This document shows, in pieces, positions 52,275 to 60,394 of a stretch of 64,000 nt of DNA; position 1 is the stretch's first letter, and every line of letters begins with the position of its first letter. The position numbers were made by a program, and so were the translations under genes. The stretch spans positions 1-64,000 of the forward strand of contig NZ_JAWHTC010000002.1 of NCBI RefSeq assembly GCF_032586155.1. Reading direction: 5' to 3'. Source of the stretch: JAWHTC01 sp032586155. Its GTDB lineage: Bacteria > Pseudomonadota > Alphaproteobacteria > Rhodobacterales > Rhodobacteraceae. The notes beneath the pieces are model-generated. The model was not told the DNA's origin. It saw only the letters and a list, made by a program, of their open reading frames with translations, and did no database searches.

Positions 52275-53107
52275 GACGGTTCCTCGACAGGCATCAACCT
52301 GTTCAACCGGTCCAGAATTCCATGGCCGGGATCGCGCCCAGACAGGATCTTGAACTGCTGAACCGCCATGTGTTTGAACAATTCGAACCCACTGACAACG
52401 CGGGCGCCGGCTTTTTCGGCCGAGACAAGGAATGCCGTCCGAACCGGGGTGTAAACCGCGTCAAACGCCCATTTCGGCCCAGCGGGCAACGAGTCGGGAA
52501 AGGCCGACCCACCATAGCCTGTCATGCCTTGGTTCGTGGCATTGACGATGCCATCGGCCCTTGTGATTTCTGTTGCGGATACCGTCGCCGGAACCGCCCG
52601 GGCGGGGTGGCCAAGCTCGGAAGCCAATGCCTGAGCCTTCTCCGGTGCCTTGTCCCAGATCACCAAGTCCGAAACGCCAAGATCGATCAGCGCCCGGCCA
52701 ATCGCCCGTGCCACGCCGCCGGCTCCGGCCATCGCAACCCGACCCGGGGCTTGCCCATGCAACAGTGTTTCCCACGCCGACAGGAAACCGGTGTAATCGG
52801 TGTTGAACGCCTTGGGCTGCTCGCCGAAAACCAGAAGGTTCGCCGCCCCGAGCTGCCCAGCCGGTCCAGCGAACAGCGCCGCCGCATTGGGTTTGAACGG
52901 ATGGGTGACCGAAACGCCAGCCCATCCCGCGGCGCGGCAGTCGGCCACACAAGCCGCAAGGTCGAACTCCGACAGTTCGGCCGTATCGATCAGATCGAAT
53001 TCCAGCGCCATATCCGCTTCGCGGCACATCATCTCCAAGGCCGCGGGCAACCGTGTTCGACTGATGTTTTGCCCGATCAGGCCGGTTCTGAGCACTTCAA
53101 GCGACAT
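52271..53107 (-). CDS. Shikimate-dehydrogenase-family paralogue
   Basis: A 278-residue AroE/YdiB-like protein. The substrate site is partly conserved: NISRTRLP replaces the usual SxSPxxHN, VTHPFK keeps the catalytic Lys, NTDYTG keeps the catalytic Asp, and the nucleotide loop is GAGGVARAIG. Lying in a sugar-acid operon between a Gfo/Idh enzyme and an altronate-dehydratase-like gene, it is unlikely to be the biosynthetic AroE. A quinate/shikimate-type or another polyhydroxy-acid substrate is more probable. Confidence 0.78.
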   Translation of the reverse strand: MSLEVLRTGLIGQNISRTRLPAALEMMCREADMALEFDLIDTAELSEFDLAACVADCRAAGWAGVSVTHPFKPNAAALFAGPAGQLGAANLLVFGEQPKAFNTDYTGFLSAWETLLHGQAPGRVAMAGAGGVARAIGRALIDLGVSDLVIWDKAPEKAQALASELGHPARAVPATVSATEITRADGIVNATNQGMTGYGGSAFPDSLPAGPKWAFDAVYTPVRTAFLVSAEKAGARVVSGFELFKHMAVQQFKILSGRDPGHGILDRLNRLMPVEEPS

Positions 53108-53111
53108 GGGC

Positions 53112-54599
53112 TTACATCACCGCACCGATCTGCCACGGCACAAACTCGTAATCGCCCAACCCCTGCGCTTCGGATTTCGACGGCGTGCCCGAAGCCACAT
53201 CAAGGATCATCTTGAAAATCTCCCTGCCAACGTCCTCGACGCTGGCCCCATCTGTCAGAATGCGACCCGCGTTCACGTCCATGTCTTCGGTCATGCGCTT
53301 GAACATGTCGGTATTGGTCGCAACCTTGATCGATGGGGACGGCTTGGCCCCGAACGCCGACCCGCGACCCGTTGTGAACACGACGATATTGCACCCCGAG
53401 GCAATCTGCCCCGTTACCGATGCCGGGTCGTAGCCCGGGCTATCCATGAATGTGAAGCCCCTGGCCGTCACCGGCTCAGCATATTTGTAGACCCCGGTCA
53501 GTGGCGTCGTACCGCCTTTTGCCGCTGCCCCGAGGGATTTCTCCAGGATGGTCGTCAAACCTCCTTTCTTGTTACCGGGACTGGGGTTGTTATCCATGCT
53601 GCCGCCATTGCGGGCGGTGTAGTCCTCCCACCACTTGATCAGCCCAATCAGCTTTTCTCCCACCGCACCATCCGTGGCGCGCGCCGTCAGCAGGTGTTCG
53701 GCGCCGTAGATTTCAGGTGTTTCGGCCAGAACCCCGGTGCCGCCCTGGGCGACCAGCATGTCAACGGCAAAACCCAAAGCCGGATTGGCGGTGATCCCGG
53801 ACCAAGCGTCCGAGCCACCGCATTGCAATGCAACCGTCAACTCAGACGCCGGGCATACCTCACGCTGAGTATCGTTGACCAGCGGCAGCATCGCTTCGAC
53901 CTTCTTGATGCCGAGGGCCACCGTCTTGCGGATACCGCCAACGTCCTGAATGTTCATCGTCTGGAACAAGGGGCCGGGCTCGATCCCCATCGCCTCGACC
54001 AGCCAGTCGATCTGGTTGGTCTCGCACCCCAGCCCGGCCATCAGAACGCCGCCCACATTGGGATTGCGCGCATAACCCCACATCACCCGCTGAAGCGCCT
54101 CGAAGCCTTCACCATTCGTTGCCATCGCACACCCGGTGCCATGGTGGAACGCCGCCACACCATCCACGTTCGGATAGTCCGCAAGCCGCTCGGGCGTGAA
54201 ATGGTCCGCAATCATGCGCGCCGCTGTGGCCGAGCAGTTCACGCTTGCCAACACGGCGATGTAGTTTCTTGTGCCAACCTTTCCGTTGCTCCGACGATAG
54301 CCCTGGAAGGTGGCCGGTTCCCGGGACGTGACCGGGCGCAGGTTGGTTCCGAATTCATAGGCGGTGTCGACGTTGCGGAATTCGACATTGTGAGTGTGCA
54401 CATGATCTCCCACAGCGATGTAATCCGCAGCGTAACCGATAATCTGGTCGTATTTTCGAACGGCCTCACCCTTGGCGATTGCGGCAGTCGCCATCTTGTG
54501 CCCTCTCGGAACGGCGGCGCTCGCACCCTCCTCTCCAATTGCCAGTTGTGATATCGCGGTCACGACATTGTCGGCAGATGAAAGACGTACTGTTTTCAA
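53112..54599 (-). CDS. UxaA/GarD-family altronate or galactarate dehydratase
   Basis: A 495-residue protein combining an N-terminal SAF domain (about residues 1-90, with PRGHKMATAAIAKGEAVRKY and GDHVHTHNVEF) and a C-terminal UxaA domain (GTRNYIAVLASVNCSA, TVALQCGGSDAWSGITANPALG, CNIVVFTTGRGSAFG). Such enzymes dehydrate D-altronate or galactarate with an iron site. The full length means the two parts are fused, as in most alphaproteobacterial members. The substrate is open; no UxaB gene is present to make altronate. Confidence 0.85.
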   Translation of the reverse strand: MKTVRLSSADNVVTAISQLAIGEEGASAAVPRGHKMATAAIAKGEAVRKYDQIIGYAADYIAVGDHVHTHNVEFRNVDTAYEFGTNLRPVTSREPATFQGYRRSNGKVGTRNYIAVLASVNCSATAARMIADHFTPERLADYPNVDGVAAFHHGTGCAMATNGEGFEALQRVMWGYARNPNVGGVLMAGLGCETNQIDWLVEAMGIEPGPLFQTMNIQDVGGIRKTVALGIKKVEAMLPLVNDTQREVCPASELTVALQCGGSDAWSGITANPALGFAVDMLVAQGGTGVLAETPEIYGAEHLLTARATDGAVGEKLIGLIKWWEDYTARNGGSMDNNPSPGNKKGGLTTILEKSLGAAAKGGTTPLTGVYKYAEPVTARGFTFMDSPGYDPASVTGQIASGCNIVVFTTGRGSAFGAKPSPSIKVATNTDMFKRMTEDMDVNAGRILTDGASVEDVGREIFKMILDVASGTPSKSEAQGLGDYEFVPWQIGAVM

Positions 54600-54640
54600 A
54601 GTTGCACCCTCTGGTTTGGATGTGGGTTGGTTGATCTGGT

Positions 54641-55729
54641 TCAGACCCGGATTTTCTCAAGCTGTTCCCAATCGAACGCCACGCCATGGCCCGGACGATC
54701 CGCAGCAATTGCATGACCGTCCTCGATCCGAACGGCTTCTTCAACATAGTTATCCAACCCAAACCCATGCGCTTCTAGGTAGCTTCGGTTCGGGCAGGCC
54801 GCGAGCAGATGAACCGTGATATCGTGTGCCCCGTGACTCGTCACCGGCAGGTGAAACGCTTCGGCAAGGTGGGCGATTTTCATGAACGGTGTTATCCCAC
54901 CGCAGTTGGTCACGTCCGGCTCGGGGAAAGTCACCCCGCCTGACGCGATCAGTGATTTGAAATCCCACAATGTCCGCAGGTTTTCTCCGGCCGCAAGCGG
55001 CAGCCCCCCCTCGCGCACGACACGGGCATGGCCCTCCAAATCATCCGGTGGGATCGGTTCCTCGAACCAGGTCAGGTCGAACTCGGCAAACGCCCGCGCC
55101 GCCCGAATGGCCTGATCCACAGTGTATTTCATGTTGGCATCCACCATCAGTGGCATGTCCATACCAAACCGGTCACGCATCGCGGCGATCTTCTCGACAT
55201 CTTCCGCCAGTCGATCGCGCCCGACCTTCATCTTGATCGCATGGTGCCCCTTTTCGAAGTTGGCTTCCGTCTGTTCGATCAGTTCGGACGCGCTGAGGTC
55301 TAGGTCAATCCCCCCCGCATAGCATGGCACTTTGTTGTCAAACCCGCCCAACAGCTTCCACAGCGGCTGGTTGGCCCTCTTAGCCTTGAGGTCCCACAAC
55401 GCCATATCGAGTGCCGACAAGGCAAACACCGTCGGCCCACCCCGCCCGCCATAATGGAACGCCCACCACAGTTTTGTCCAGATGTGCTCGATCCGGTCGG
55501 CATCCTCGCCAACCACCCTTGAGGGCATCTCTCGCCCTAGAATATCGGCAATGGCCCCACCGTTAACCCCGCAGGTAAAGGTATAGCCGACACCTTCCAT
55601 TCCGTCCGCATCCCGAACTCGCGCGGTCACGATTTCAAAACCTGACATCGCTCCGTGCATGCTGTCGGTCAAAACCGTCTCAAGCGGGATCAAGTAGTGA
55701 TCAGCGCGCAGAGATTTAATCTTGCTCAT
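54641..55729 (-). CDS. Enolase-superfamily racemase/dehydratase
   Basis: A 362-residue mandelate racemase-family protein with HAIKMKVGRD (KxK bases), metal ligands in MVDANMKY, FEEPIPP and LAAGENLRT, and TSHGAHD near the C-terminal end. It is clearly different from the two other enolase-superfamily proteins of the window. It lies between the TRAP transporter and the UxaA-like gene, so it probably acts on the acid imported by the TRAP system. Confidence 0.82.
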   Translation of the reverse strand: MSKIKSLRADHYLIPLETVLTDSMHGAMSGFEIVTARVRDADGMEGVGYTFTCGVNGGAIADILGREMPSRVVGEDADRIEHIWTKLWWAFHYGGRGGPTVFALSALDMALWDLKAKRANQPLWKLLGGFDNKVPCYAGGIDLDLSASELIEQTEANFEKGHHAIKMKVGRDRLAEDVEKIAAMRDRFGMDMPLMVDANMKYTVDQAIRAARAFAEFDLTWFEEPIPPDDLEGHARVVREGGLPLAAGENLRTLWDFKSLIASGGVTFPEPDVTNCGGITPFMKIAHLAEAFHLPVTSHGAHDITVHLLAACPNRSYLEAHGFGLDNYVEEAVRIEDGHAIAADRPGHGVAFDWEQLEKIRV

Positions 55730-55740
55730 GGCCTACGCAC

Positions 55741-57336
55741 CTACAAGAACAGCGTCACGATGTTGGGCCAGATAAGCAGAATCGACAGGGCAATCAGTTG
55801 AATCCCGATGAACGGTAGGAAGCCACGGAAAATGTCGGTAAGCGTGATATGCGGCGGTGCCACGGACTTCAGGTAGAACGCAGCAGGACCGAACGGCGGC
55901 GACAGGAAGCTGACCTGCATGTTCATGGTAAACAGCACCCCGAACCAGATCGCCACGTGGCGCGCGTCCAAACCACCCATGAACCCAAGTTCCTCGACCG
56001 GCAGGCGCTGCACGATCGGCAGGAACACCGGCATGACCAACAGCACAATCCCAACCCAGTCCATAAAGGCCCCCAGGAACAGGAAGATCACCATCATGAC
56101 CAGAATGATGCCCATTGTCGGCAACTCCGCTCCGACAATGGTGTTCGCTATGTAGGTAGGCCCGCCCGCGATGGTATAGGCCCCCGCGAGCGCTGTCGCG
56201 CCGATGGTCACCCAAATGATGGTCCCGGTCGAGCGCAGCGTGCGCTTGAGACTGTCCCAAAGCAGGTGGAAACTCATTTCCCCGCGCAAGGCCGCAATGA
56301 CCCCGACGGCAATCACGCCCATCCCGGCGGCTTCGGTAATACCGGTGATGCCCCCGTAAATTGAACCAAGCACCACCCCAATCACCACGATGGGTGCCAC
56401 AAGCCCCTTGCCCATGCTCCAACCCGTTGCGGTCCGCTCACGACCAGCGACAAAGAAGATCAGCGCCAGGAAGATCGCCAATGCGACACCGAACTTCACT
56501 ACGAAATCCGGCGTACCAAAGGTGATGGCCTCTACCCCTTCCACCACGGCATTCTGACCGGTCACCGTGAAGAACAGCGCCCGCACAAACAACGCGGCCG
56601 AAAAACCGGACGCAATCAACAGCAGAAACGACCCAAACAGCGCTGCCTTCTCACGGCCTTCCGGATCGCCCGGCTTTTTCTCAGGAAGCGGAGCTTTCTC
56701 CGGGTTTAGCTGGGTTGTGATGATGATGTAGATGATGAAAAAGCTCGCCAGCATGAAGCCGGGTAGAAAGCTCGCCGTGAATAACGCCTTGATCGACGTC
56801 TCGGTGATCAGCCCATAGATAATCAGAACAATCGACGGCGGGATCATCGTGCCGAGGCTGCCCGAGGCACAGATCGTGCCGATCGCTAGGTTCTGGTTGT
56901 ATCCCAGCTTAAGCATCTGCGGCAGCGCAATCAGGCCCAGAAGAACCACCTCGCCACCGATGATGCCCGACATAGCTGCCATGATTACCGCCATTATCGA
57001 GGTTACGATGGCAATACCCCCGCGCGTCCCGCTGAGCCAGACATTCAGCGACTTGTACATCTCGCCGGCGATACCGGATCGTTCCAAGAGGTTCGCCATG
57101 AATATGAATAACGGTATTGATATGAGGACATAATCCGTCAGCAGCCCGTAAATCCGCTGTGCCAGAATGTTGAGCGGACCCTGCCCGAAGTTTCCAAACA
57201 GAAAGTCAGGGCCGAATTTCATTAGCAAAACGCCCGCGGCCAACACCGCCGAGGCAAATCCCAGCGGCATGCCGATCGCCAGCAGGATCAGCATCGCCAC
57301 CAGCAGGATCAGGGAAATGGTTCCGATATCGAGCAT
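55741..57336 (-). CDS. dctM: TRAP transporter large permease DctM
   Basis: A 531-residue membrane protein of the DctM family with many helices, including ISIPLFIFMANLLERSGIAGEMY (about residues 72-94) and the conserved GTMIPPSIVLIIYG (about 161-174). It is longer than the usual 430 residues owing to an insert around 200-290 (hydrophilic PEKAPLPEKKPGDPEGREKA plus extra helices). It works with DctQ and DctP for sodium-driven uptake of carboxylate substrates. Confidence 0.9.
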   Translation of the reverse strand: MLDIGTISLILLVAMLILLAIGMPLGFASAVLAAGVLLMKFGPDFLFGNFGQGPLNILAQRIYGLLTDYVLISIPLFIFMANLLERSGIAGEMYKSLNVWLSGTRGGIAIVTSIMAVIMAAMSGIIGGEVVLLGLIALPQMLKLGYNQNLAIGTICASGSLGTMIPPSIVLIIYGLITETSIKALFTASFLPGFMLASFFIIYIIITTQLNPEKAPLPEKKPGDPEGREKAALFGSFLLLIASGFSAALFVRALFFTVTGQNAVVEGVEAITFGTPDFVVKFGVALAIFLALIFFVAGRERTATGWSMGKGLVAPIVVIGVVLGSIYGGITGITEAAGMGVIAVGVIAALRGEMSFHLLWDSLKRTLRSTGTIIWVTIGATALAGAYTIAGGPTYIANTIVGAELPTMGIILVMMVIFLFLGAFMDWVGIVLLVMPVFLPIVQRLPVEELGFMGGLDARHVAIWFGVLFTMNMQVSFLSPPFGPAAFYLKSVAPPHITLTDIFRGFLPFIGIQLIALSILLIWPNIVTLFL

Positions 57337-57339
57337 GGC

Positions 57340-58194
57340 TCAGGCCCCCTTCGCCGGGTCTTTGGCCCGGTCGGCTATTTCGTGCTTCAACTCTTCGATC
57401 TCCGCCTCATCGACTGGCAAGTGGTGCTCGGGCGCCTTGTTCCAATCCTCGATCAGGTTCACCAGCGCCTGGATTGACACCAGCAGAATGATCAGGAGAA
57501 CCGTCGGTTTCATCGTCGCCGGAATCGGCGGATCAAAGGCGGTCCCGAAGGTTTCCCAACGCAGAAACTTTGCCCGGGCCTCGTTGTACCCACCCCAGAT
57601 CATCGACACGGTAAAGGCCCAGATCAGAGCAACCGACACCGTGTCGGACAGTTTTTGCGCCCAGCGTGGCATAATGTCGTAAAGCAGGTAAATCCGGATA
57701 TGGCTGCGCTGCTGCATGGCGTAAAGACCTGCAAGCAGAAAGATGAAACCGGCAATCCACAACGAAAGCTCGTTGGCCCACAGCGTCGGCTTCTCGAACA
57801 CGTAGCGCAGGACAACCTCGTAGAACATCACCGACACCAGCAACATGACCAGCATCATCGCCACCCGCCCCATGAACAGGCTGATGTCATCCCAGCGGGT
57901 TTCCGAGTCCTGTTCGATCGACGTGGTGCGCACGGTGCGCACCCCCATTACCAGCGACACCGCAACGATCAGAGCTGATAAATACTCCAACGCCCCTGCC
58001 GGTACATAAGTCGAGGTAATTGCGTTGTTTGCCCACCCGAAGGTCAGAATGAATTTCGGAAAGTTCCAGATCAGGTAAGCCATGCTGGCGACAAATAAAC
58101 TTGGCCACAGCAACTCCTTGAACGAATCGATCGCCCTCACGGTTGAAACCCTCCCCGCTTCAATCTTGCTTTTTGACAAATTGGCGGACCGCAC
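57340..58194 (-). CDS. dctQ: TRAP transporter small permease DctQ, N-extended
   Basis: A 284-residue protein whose C-terminal two thirds (from about residue 100) is a normal four-helix DctQ, with FYEVVLRYVFEKPTLWANELSLW. The N-terminal 90-100 residues add two hydrophobic segments (LLWPSLFVASMAYLIW and EYLSALIVAVSLVMGV), so the protein is about 100 residues longer than usual DctQ. The start is 26 bp after the dctP stop, and the stop is 3 bp before dctM. Confidence 0.87.
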   Translation of the reverse strand: MRSANLSKSKIEAGRVSTVRAIDSFKELLWPSLFVASMAYLIWNFPKFILTFGWANNAITSTYVPAGALEYLSALIVAVSLVMGVRTVRTTSIEQDSETRWDDISLFMGRVAMMLVMLLVSVMFYEVVLRYVFEKPTLWANELSLWIAGFIFLLAGLYAMQQRSHIRIYLLYDIMPRWAQKLSDTVSVALIWAFTVSMIWGGYNEARAKFLRWETFGTAFDPPIPATMKPTVLLIILLVSIQALVNLIEDWNKAPEHHLPVDEAEIEELKHEIADRAKDPAKGA

Positions 58195-58220
58195 CCCTGC
58201 GCGGCCCGCCTCATTAGGCT

Positions 58221-59225
58221 TTATTCCGCGACCAGACCAAGCTGCCCAAGGAACGCCATGTGGCTGTCAACCAACGCCCGGGCTTCCGGGGTCTTGTCGG
58301 CCCAACCCTGCCATGCGCCCTGAGCCGCCTTGCGGAAATCGGCACGGTCAGCCGGCGACCAGTCGTGGATGGTCACGCCAGCAGCTTCCAAGGCCGCTTT
58401 GGCTTTCAGGTTTTCCACGTCCATCGCCATGGTCAGGCGGAACGACAGCTTCTGCATCGCCACATCGAGAATACGACGGTTCTGCTCGCTGAGGCCTTCA
58501 TAAGCGTCGACACGACAGGCCAAGTGGTCCGACGGCATCGAGTGGAAGCCCGGATAGGTGGCGTGCTTGACGATGTCATAGAGACCCAGGCCAACGTTGT
58601 TGGCCAGCGATGAGGCATCGGCACCATCAATGATACCGGTTTCCAGCGCCGTAAAGATCTCGTTGAAATCCATCACGATCGGGCTTGCGCCCATGGCCGC
58701 GAAAATCTCGGTTTCCAGGCCCGGCGGCGAACGGAATTTCCAGTCTTTCAGATCTGCCGGCCCGGCAATCGGACGCGAGGACGACATCGATTCCTGTCCG
58801 TTGATCCACCAACCGACCAGCTTCATGTTATATTGGCCGTAAAGCGCGTCCGCCGCTTCGAACCCACCACCATGATACAGCCACGAGTATTGCTGCCACG
58901 GCGAGTCATAACCGCCCATGATGTCGCCGACGAACTGGAACGCAGGGTTCTTGCCGGTCTGATAGGCACCACCGGTCATGTCGCAATCGAGAATCCCGGT
59001 CGACGCGGCGTCGAACGTTTCCACCGACTTCACAACCGACGACGAATAGAACATCTCGACATTCAGGTCGCCGCCCGACATTACCTTGATATCGTCAAGG
59101 AACCCCTGGATTTGCTGGCCCGAGATAGTTTCAGGCGCATAATGCGTCTGAATGCGCAGTGTATCAGCCGCAGCCGGAATAGCCACCAAGGTAGCCAGTG
59201 CGGCCGAAAGTAGAGTTGATTTCAT
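58221..59225 (-). CDS. dctP: TRAP transporter substrate-binding protein DctP
   Basis: A 334-residue periplasmic binding protein with a signal peptide (MKSTLLSAALATLVAIPAAA) and a DctP domain. The conserved carboxylate-binding Arg is expected in WKFRSPPGLETEIFAAMGASP (about residues 154-174). FNEIFTALETGIIDGADA is the standard hinge region. The start at 59225 begins the signal peptide; the longer frame to 59267 would spoil it. First gene of the eleven-gene operon behind sites 5 and 6. Confidence 0.9.
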   Translation of the reverse strand: MKSTLLSAALATLVAIPAAADTLRIQTHYAPETISGQQIQGFLDDIKVMSGGDLNVEMFYSSSVVKSVETFDAASTGILDCDMTGGAYQTGKNPAFQFVGDIMGGYDSPWQQYSWLYHGGGFEAADALYGQYNMKLVGWWINGQESMSSSRPIAGPADLKDWKFRSPPGLETEIFAAMGASPIVMDFNEIFTALETGIIDGADASSLANNVGLGLYDIVKHATYPGFHSMPSDHLACRVDAYEGLSEQNRRILDVAMQKLSFRLTMAMDVENLKAKAALEAAGVTIHDWSPADRADFRKAAQGAWQGWADKTPEARALVDSHMAFLGQLGLVAE

Positions 59226-59342
59226 TGATCGTTTCCTCCCAAAAAAAGTCCTTTCGGTGAACATCAAAATGGGGCCTCCTCCCCCATCAAACGCCCAGAC
59301 CGAAACCGAGCGCGGGACTCAATCGAATCCCGGCTTGATTTT

Positions 59343-59352
59343 TGGTATACCA
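59343..59352. promoter_or_regulatory. UxuR/ExuR-like operator, site 5
   Basis: TGGTATACCA, first of two copies 23 bp apart, about two helical turns, so two dimers could bind on the same face. Confidence 0.8.
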
Positions 59353-59365
59353 CTCACTTTCATTT

Positions 59366-59375
59366 TGGTATACCA
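59366..59375. promoter_or_regulatory. UxuR/ExuR-like operator, site 6
   Basis: TGGTATACCA inside the longer near-perfect palindrome ATTTTGGTATACCAAAAT, the most symmetrical copy in the window. Confidence 0.85.
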
Positions 59376-59535
59376 AAATTCTGAAGACCGGTCTGAAATC
59401 TGCGATTTCCGCTTTTCTTCAACGAAAAACAAGGGCTCAAATTCCCGGCGGCGTCGCGGAATCGGGCTGAATTCAAGCGCTGCCCGTGCAACACGCCGAC
59501 CCAAGACTCAACAGTGCGCCAAAGACAGGAACAAC

Positions 59536-60378
59536 ATGAAACTTCTCCGATATGGTCCAAAGGGCCAAGAAAAACCCGGCATTCTGGACGCTGACGGCAA
59601 TGTTCGCAGCCTCGACGGACAAGTTGCCGATTTCGCAGGTGAAAACGTATCCCTCACCGCCCTGGATGCCATTCGTGCGCTCGATCTTTCGGCCCTGCCC
59701 GTGGTGGCACCCGACCGGATCGGAGCATGCCTGGCAGATGTGCCCAATTTCTATTGCATCGGCCTGAACTACGCCAAACACGCCGCCGAAACCGGTGCCG
59801 AGCCTCCGAAAGAACCGATTCTCTTTTCCAAATCGACTTCCGCCCTGTCCGGGCCGTTCGATCCAGTTGTAATCCCGCGCGGATCAAAGAAAGCTGACTG
59901 GGAGGTCGAACTGGGCGTCGTGATCGGAAAACATGCAAGCTATGTCTCAGAAGAGGACGCCCTGGACCATGTTGCCGGCTACTGCACGATCAACGACATG
60001 TCCGAGCGCGAGTTTCAGATCGAACGCGGTGGCCAGTGGGTCAAAGGCAAATCGGCGCCGACATTCGGCCCAACCGGCCCCTATCTGGTGACCGCAGACG
60101 AAGTTCCGAACCCGCAGGCGCTGCGCCTGTCACTCGATCTGAACGGGGAAACGGTTCAGGACAGCGACACCTCGGACATGATCTTCTCGGTACCCGAAAT
60201 CATCTCCTACATGTCACAGTTTATGGCCCTGCGGCCTGGTGACATCATCGCCACCGGCACCCCGTCGGGCGTTGGCATGGGCATGAACCCACAACGATTC
60301 CTGCGCCCCGGGGATGTCATGGAGCTTGAGGTCGAAGGCCTTGGCCGCCAGCGCCAGGAAACGGTCGCAGCGGACTGA
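59536..60378 (+). CDS. FAH-family acylpyruvase/hydrolase
   Basis: A 280-residue fumarylacetoacetate hydrolase-family protein of the short type. It has IGLNYAKHAAETGAEPPKEPILFSK (about residues 74-98), metal ligands in DWEVELGVVIG and the late GDIIATGTPSGVGMG. This pattern fits 2,4-diketo-3-deoxy-L-rhamnonate/fuconate hydrolases and acylpyruvases, which split a diketo acid into pyruvate and a hydroxy acid. It starts the plus-strand operon with LtnD. Confidence 0.82.
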   Translation: MKLLRYGPKGQEKPGILDADGNVRSLDGQVADFAGENVSLTALDAIRALDLSALPVVAPDRIGACLADVPNFYCIGLNYAKHAAETGAEPPKEPILFSKSTSALSGPFDPVVIPRGSKKADWEVELGVVIGKHASYVSEEDALDHVAGYCTINDMSEREFQIERGGQWVKGKSAPTFGPTGPYLVTADEVPNPQALRLSLDLNGETVQDSDTSDMIFSVPEIISYMSQFMALRPGDIIATGTPSGVGMGMNPQRFLRPGDVMELEVEGLGRQRQETVAAD

Positions 60379-60394
60379 GCCGGCGGAACGGGAC

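Larger units (their letters stand above)
59226..59535. other. Divergent regulatory region with two operators
   Basis: The 310-bp gap between dctP (minus) and the FAH-family gene (plus) holds two copies of the island palindrome and no recognised gene. The plus-strand frame that runs through it is an extension of the FAH gene frame without coding support. Confidence 0.7.
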
